Shown piece by piece: positions 59,436 to 64,000 of a stretch of 64,000 bases of DNA. The notes beneath the pieces were generated by a model, which did no database searches, was not told the DNA's origin, and worked only from the letters and a program-made list of their open reading frames with translations. Source of the stretch: Drosophila persimilis (Eukaryota; Arthropoda; Insecta; Diptera; Drosophilidae); NCBI RefSeq assembly GCF_003286085.1, contig NW_020825326.1:1860001-1924000 (forward strand), written 5' to 3'. How positions within the stretch are numbered: the stretch's first letter is position 1; every line of letters starts with the position of its first letter. The translations under genes and the position numbers were made by a program.

Positions 59436-60990
59436 GTAAGTGAATGGATGCCAATTGTTTATATTTGGAAAGGTTACAGTCTTGCCAATTATTTAAATCA
59501 AAAATTTAAGTGGGGAACCATCTTAATACAATTCTATTCATAAATTTTTGCAGAATGGGAATTTTTGGTCTGGCCAAAATAATAAGTACACTGGTGTTAT
59601 TTATATATTTGAAAGGATTGGATAAGGATTTGGTCAAAGGATTGTTGTTTTTTATTGAGTTCCTTCATATTTAAGTACATGAGAGTAAAAAAAAATTCTT
59701 TAGATAGGCCGTACTCCTGAAGAAAGTAAGTTTTCCATAAGTCTTCAAAAAGAAAGGAAAATTCTCCGGGAAATTGCGAAAAGTCTTGGACGATCGGTAT
59801 TTTTGGTTCAGAATACTTTCAAATCTAAAGTGCTTATTGAAAATCGAGGATGGAAGAAGAAATCTTTACAAACAACGGACACCCGCATCATCAGTCTTGC
59901 AAAAAAGGATCAGTTCATGTCTTCCAAGGCCAAATACGCTCAAATTGGGAAAGAAAAATCAGGTCTGATGGTTCGTCGGAGACTTCAATATATAGACCTA
60001 ACAGGACGTATAGTTCGAAAAGTTCCCTTACTCCGAGTAAAAATTTTGAAGATGATGCAAAAAGTCGTTGAAAATCATTTGGCATGGTCTGGGTCAGATG
60101 GGTCTTAGAAGTGGAATAATATATTATTGAGAGAAGAAAAAAAAATAAATCTTTTTGATAATGACTCCAGAAGATGTATACAACGACCCAAAGGCAAAGA
60201 ATTCGACTTCCGGTACACCAAGAAAATGGTTAAGAACGGAGACCGATGTATAGGTATCCGAAGCTATTTTTCTTGGCATGGCGTTGAGCCGGTACATCTC
60301 ATAACTGATCATGTGATCCAATTCGGGTATAAAAACATATTGACAGTCATTATACTTGAGCTGAGGAAAACATGCCCTTGAGATGGGTCTTTCTACCGGA
60401 AAATTACCCAAAGCACACCTCAAAGGTGGTGAAGGCTTGGTTTACGGGAAAAAATGTAAACGTTATGGCTTGGCTAAGTCAGTCTCCTGACTTAAAGCCA
60501 TTTTAAAACCTTTGGGGTGACTTAAAACGTCGAATTGGTAAAAATTCTTTTCGAAAAGAAAAAGAATTGTGGAGAATTTGTGCAAAAAACGTGGTGTGAG
60601 ATTCCAGTGGAGACTTGCCGCAAACTTATTGCTAGTATGCCAAGAAGAATTGCCGAAATCATCCAAAATAAGTGTGGCTATATAGGATACTATTAAAAGA
60701 TTATAAATTATAAGAAAAAAGTGTAAAAATTTTGATACGCTTTTAGTTTTTCGCTTTGGAGAATTGCTGTACTTATTATTTTGGCCAGCCCTTATCTATG
60801 ATTTTAAGGTTTAATCGATCATAAAATATATATTTGAAATAAAAAACGCTTACGACAAACATTTTTATAGTCTATTGTAGGTTAGAAAACTAAAAGTAAA
60901 TTTGATTTTTTAATTATGTTTATTAGAAAAGTTTTATAGGACGTGAAAGAAAGCTCATAAGCGTGTACTTATTATTTTGGCCAGTAGTGT
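59436..60990 (+). mobile_element. Tc1-type element C, right arm only
   Basis: The arms part company at 59,436 and rejoin at about 60,991. The insert contains CTGGCCAAAATAATAAGTAC near 59,570 and its inverse near 60,965-60,984 and 60,772-60,790. The plus strand holds a broken Tc1 transposase. TTDTRIISLAKKDQFMSSKA, RRRLQYIDLTGRIVRKVPLL (59,803-60,108) and a region with RRCIQRPKGKEFDFRYTKKM and SYFSWHGVEPVHLITDHV (60,127-60,381) are readable. The second Asp lies in the degenerate stretch near 60,400, and CRKLIASMPRRIAEIIQNK ends it near 60,670. About 30 bp of ATATATG-type microsatellite present in the left arm is absent here, so insertion came with a small loss. Confidence 0.85.
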
Positions 60991-61259
60991 ATATATGTAC
61001 ATATGTACATATGTATATCTAAACCTTAGCCTCTTACTTAATTATTTTACCTTACTCTACTTGTTTAGAATTAAGTCATATTTAATACCCGGGGGGAAAA
61101 ACTCATGAATACTTTGCATTATTGGTGTTCGTGAATAATATGATAGAGTGATTTTATGTTAGTGGACTGCGGTTATAATGTTCTTGTCCGATTCGATGTC
61201 TATTTAGTACTAAAAATGCCGTCGCAGGGGCGAAAAGAATTTGTGTGTATACAGATTTT

Positions 61260-61345
61260 GCGTCTCTTCCATTTTCTTCTTGCTCCCTTTTCGCGATTGG
61301 CGTCTCTTCCATTTTCTTCTCGCTCCCTTTTCGCGATTGATTCTT
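61260..61345. repeat. About 39-bp tandem duplication, right arm
   Basis: Mirror of 34,320-34,405. Confidence 0.85.
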
Positions 61346-61466
61346 CGCCTAGCGATGGACTTATTTCTAAATCTGGGAGGTCAAGAATATCGTCTGCGTT
61401 CCTCAATAATTGGGAACCTGAAATATTAGTCATAAGGAATTAATCAATGTTTGAGTATATGTTTTT

Positions 61467-61742
61467 TTGTCAATTCTTGAATGGACATCGTGTTATGAAA
61501 CTGACAAACGATGGGGGCTGAACTGGGGCTGTATTTCTTCCAAAGGTGTTGGAGAGCTGCGCATTTTTACGGATATTATGACCAAAGAGTTTTATTTGCA
61601 CACTTTAAAGAATAAACTGACAAAAAGTGCGCAGAATTTTGGCTTTGTTGATCCACAAAACACCAGCAAACTAAAATACAAGTTCTACCAGGACAATGAT
61701 CCAATGCACAAATCTTTCCTGTGTCGCACTGCTGCTTTATAA
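61467..61742 (+). pseudogene. Tc1-type fragment, right arm
   Basis: Mirror of 33,923-34,198; identical conceptual protein. Confidence 0.75.
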
Positions 61743-61764
61743 TTGCAGGAAAGTGATCGACACG

Positions 61765-62025
61765 ATACAGACATACTGTATGTACATCAAGCCCAAAAAC
61801 GTTTTAATTTCACTAATAGTTGGCGCAAAGGAACCACTTTGGTTTTATTCCATCACCGATTCGGGGTCGTTTTAGTTCACGGCCACGACCACTAGATGTT
61901 GGTGCTTTCGCTATATCATCCTCATTGTCAACTCCTGCCAAGGGCATGCATTTCTTTGTTCCCTTCATTGTACACGAACTCGATCTCGTATTGCCTTTCA
62001 ATTTGTAGCGTTTGTTGTTGTAATG
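61765..62025 (-). pseudogene. Possible piggyBac-type fragment, right arm
   Basis: Mirror of 33,640-33,900; no visible difference. Confidence 0.3.
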
Positions 62026-62449
62026 ATGACGTCAGAAGCGCACGAAGTCGAGAGAGAGCGCCAGCAAGAGCACCGTCTTCTGATCCAGCAGCAGCCGAGC
62101 GAATATCGAACAAAGCGCAGATCGAAAAATATTGTTTTGTTGTTGTGACGAAGAGGATTGCTAAAAATACAACAACGGGCTGTTGCTCATAGCAAAAAGG
62201 CGAAAAAGTGCGGGCAGAATACGTTGTGGAGAAGCGGCGATTATAAAACCAGAGGCGCCGCTCACTGGGTGTTTTTTGAAGTGAATGGAACTGGAGCTTT
62301 CTGAGTAGCATTAAATGTCATCACTGTGGCACATTAGAAGGGCACATTAGAAAGGACTAATATCATTTTATAAGGATAAATAAATATAAAAAAAATTAGA
62401 AACAGAATAAACAAGCTCAGCTTTCAACATCGAGTCACGGGTTCGCGTT

Positions 62450-62885
62450 CATAATGAGCTCGGTTTTATACTCGATCGGACACGGACGCTACAGACGTTA
62501 CTGGCTGCGCGTTCTCCGAGGCGATAAGTTCGGTTACCGAATCTGCATCACTAGCAGCTGTCGTTGCCCTTGGAGCGGCCAACGAGATCAACTGCTGCAC
62601 ACTTGGAGTGGTCGGAGTCAATTTTTCGGCAACCAGCGACTGAGTGAGGTTGGCACTTGCAGATCCCGCGGAGTACCATTTTTCGAATCGGAAACTCATT
62701 AAGCAGTTTCAAACGGCTAAACTGAGACTCCATGGCTACGAGCCGATCGTACTGCTTTTTAATGCTTTTAATGTCAGATCCTTAAAGCCCTACCACGCAG
62801 AGCCAGCACGGAATACTCGGCTGATCATGGGTGATATTTTTCCTACAAGTTTTTTTGGCACAAAACACAGTAAACTCCATAAAAA
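62450..62885 (-). pseudogene. LINE ORF1-like fragment with PHD-type start, right arm
   Basis: Mirror of 32,780-33,215. Confidence 0.35.
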
Positions 62886-63353
62886 CAAACAAAATCAAAA
62901 CAAATAGATATCAGACCAGTGGGCCAAACAATCGCTAATATCGGAATCGGTATGAATTGAGAGAGGAGAGAAGCGCAGTTGCAACCGCAGCTAATGAGAG
63001 AGAGCGCTACTGAGCAGAAAGTTTCGAGAGCGAGAGAGGGAGAACAGTTATTTAAGTTTCGGTGATAGGGAGAGAGTGATAAAGCAAAAAAAAAGCTGCA
63101 AGATGAGAGGGGGATGTACAAGCAACAACCCAAACACGGCTAACCGACGCACAAAAATAAATATGTATTTACATATGTTTTTACCAGCGACCGTAAATAA
63201 TGATTTTTATTGTTTTTTATATAAAAAAAGTCTTACTTTTAATGGACCTAGAAAAAACATTATTTACACCAAAATCTTTATTTATGTACAATCTCTGCAT
63301 TGCCGCCATGATTTGTATGTTTTGATTTTGATTTTTTACGTTTTTCTACACTG

Positions 63354-64000
63354 ATAATCCTTATTTTTGAGTAATTTGATAAAACTTAGATTTCATAATT
63401 TTACTTGATAAGAAAATAAAACTGAAAAATAATGACTATTGATGATTTATATTTTGTTCGCTTAAAATAAAACTCAAGCGGAATTCACGGCTTACCACAA
63501 AACTACCCACTGCACTAAAAAGTTCTTTTTGAGTATACATACCTATGAACATTACAAATTTTTTTATTTTTGTTTTTGTTTTCGGAAATACGTTTAATTA
63601 ATAAATATTCTTTAATTTTACAAAAAGTAATTTCGACAATGATTCGTCCGCGAGGTTTTGAGTGCCGAAAATTGTCTCTCAACACTAACTTGCGTCGCAG
63701 CAACTAGGTGCTCCACTTTGGCCGGCTGGTATAAGTTATGGAAAAGGTATCATTGCTCCTCCCAATACTCCATAATATTGGAGGTCAAGCAAATTGGCTT
63801 TGGGGCATAGTCGTCAATTTCGGCATATCCTTTCTTGATGAGGTCTGCTCGCTCTCCATCCTCAGTTTCGTCTTCTGAAGTTACCTCAATAGTTTGCAAA
63901 AACTCGTTCAATAGCGAGTGCTATTGCAATAGTCTGAAATATTAATTTTTAATATGTTATGTTATATGTATATAAATGATATAAATACTTACGGGTTCTT
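63354..64000 (-). mobile_element. hAT-2, right arm, cut by window end
   Basis: Mirror of 31,665-32,311: terminal inverted repeat from 63,354, the dimerisation region ATQVSVERQFSAL near 63,660-63,700, and on to the window end. The rest of the element should lie beyond 64,000 if the palindrome continues. Confidence 0.8.

Larger units (their letters stand above)
48590..64000 (-). repeat. Right arm of giant palindrome
   Basis: Reverse complement of the left arm, continuing past the window end. It is longer than the left arm shown here by the 1.5-kb element C (59,436-60,990), which the left arm lacks. At the last bases (63,985-64,000) it still matches the left arm at about 31,665-31,680. Confidence 0.95.

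Noticed and set aside
31665..64000. Palindrome dismissed as a pure assembly mirror
   Set aside because: The arms differ by a 1.5-kb insertion and several distinct indels, so they are not copies of the same reads, though a false join of two haplotypes remains possible.

Overview
The window looks like nuclear DNA of a fly of the genus Drosophila, probably the obscura group. The support is AT-rich non-coding sequence full of short tandem repeats, many ACATATGTACATA-type runs, short GT-AG introns, and DINE-1 (INE-1/Helentron-type) interspersed elements with their usual core (CGACTCGGCTATTGATGCTG) and 3' end (GAGTATCGGGTATAA). There are no bacterial operons, no CRISPR array and no tRNA or rRNA gene that I could see. 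The species call is inference.

Region 1 (about 1-29,000) is mostly ordinary intergenic or intronic fly DNA with microsatellites. It holds a 200-bp MITE with perfect inverted ends and a 10-bp target duplication (1,007-1,206). It also holds a broken proteasome beta-2-type paralogue with one intron (1,358-2,129, minus), a broken LINE of the R1/LOA type (5,930-7,165), a small winged-helix-like two-exon gene or pseudogene (7,211-7,675, minus) and a jockey-type reverse-transcriptase remnant (7,985-8,980).

Region 2 (about 29,100-64,000) is solid transposon debris arranged as one very large palindrome. The left arm runs from at most 31,665 to about 45,580. The right arm runs from about 48,590 to beyond the window end at 64,000. 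The spacer is about 3 kb. Paired positions add up to a constant (95,665 in the outer part; 94,134, 94,157, 94,174, 94,173 and 94,167 further in), and the steps are explained by a few small indels and one 1.5-kb Tc1-type insertion present only in the right arm.

The arms contain, from outside in: a hAT element (hAT-2), fragments of a LINE ORF1, piggyBac-like and Tc1 sequence, a second hAT (hAT-1) sitting inside a Tc1-type element (family F), another Tc1-type element (E), a second ORF1 fragment, another Tc1 fragment (G), a short DINE-1, and a Tc1-type element (B) carrying a 1.1-kb DINE-1. The spacer has two further Tc1-type elements: A, and D interrupted by F. Every transposase seen is broken by frameshifts or deletions, and most breaks are shared by both arms, so the elements decayed before the inverted duplication. 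No intact host gene was found in this part.

The most interesting points are the palindrome and its junctions, the hAT-1 element with a doubled 3' end enclosing an 850-bp GC-richer foreign segment, and the proteasome paralogue with a changed catalytic aspartate.
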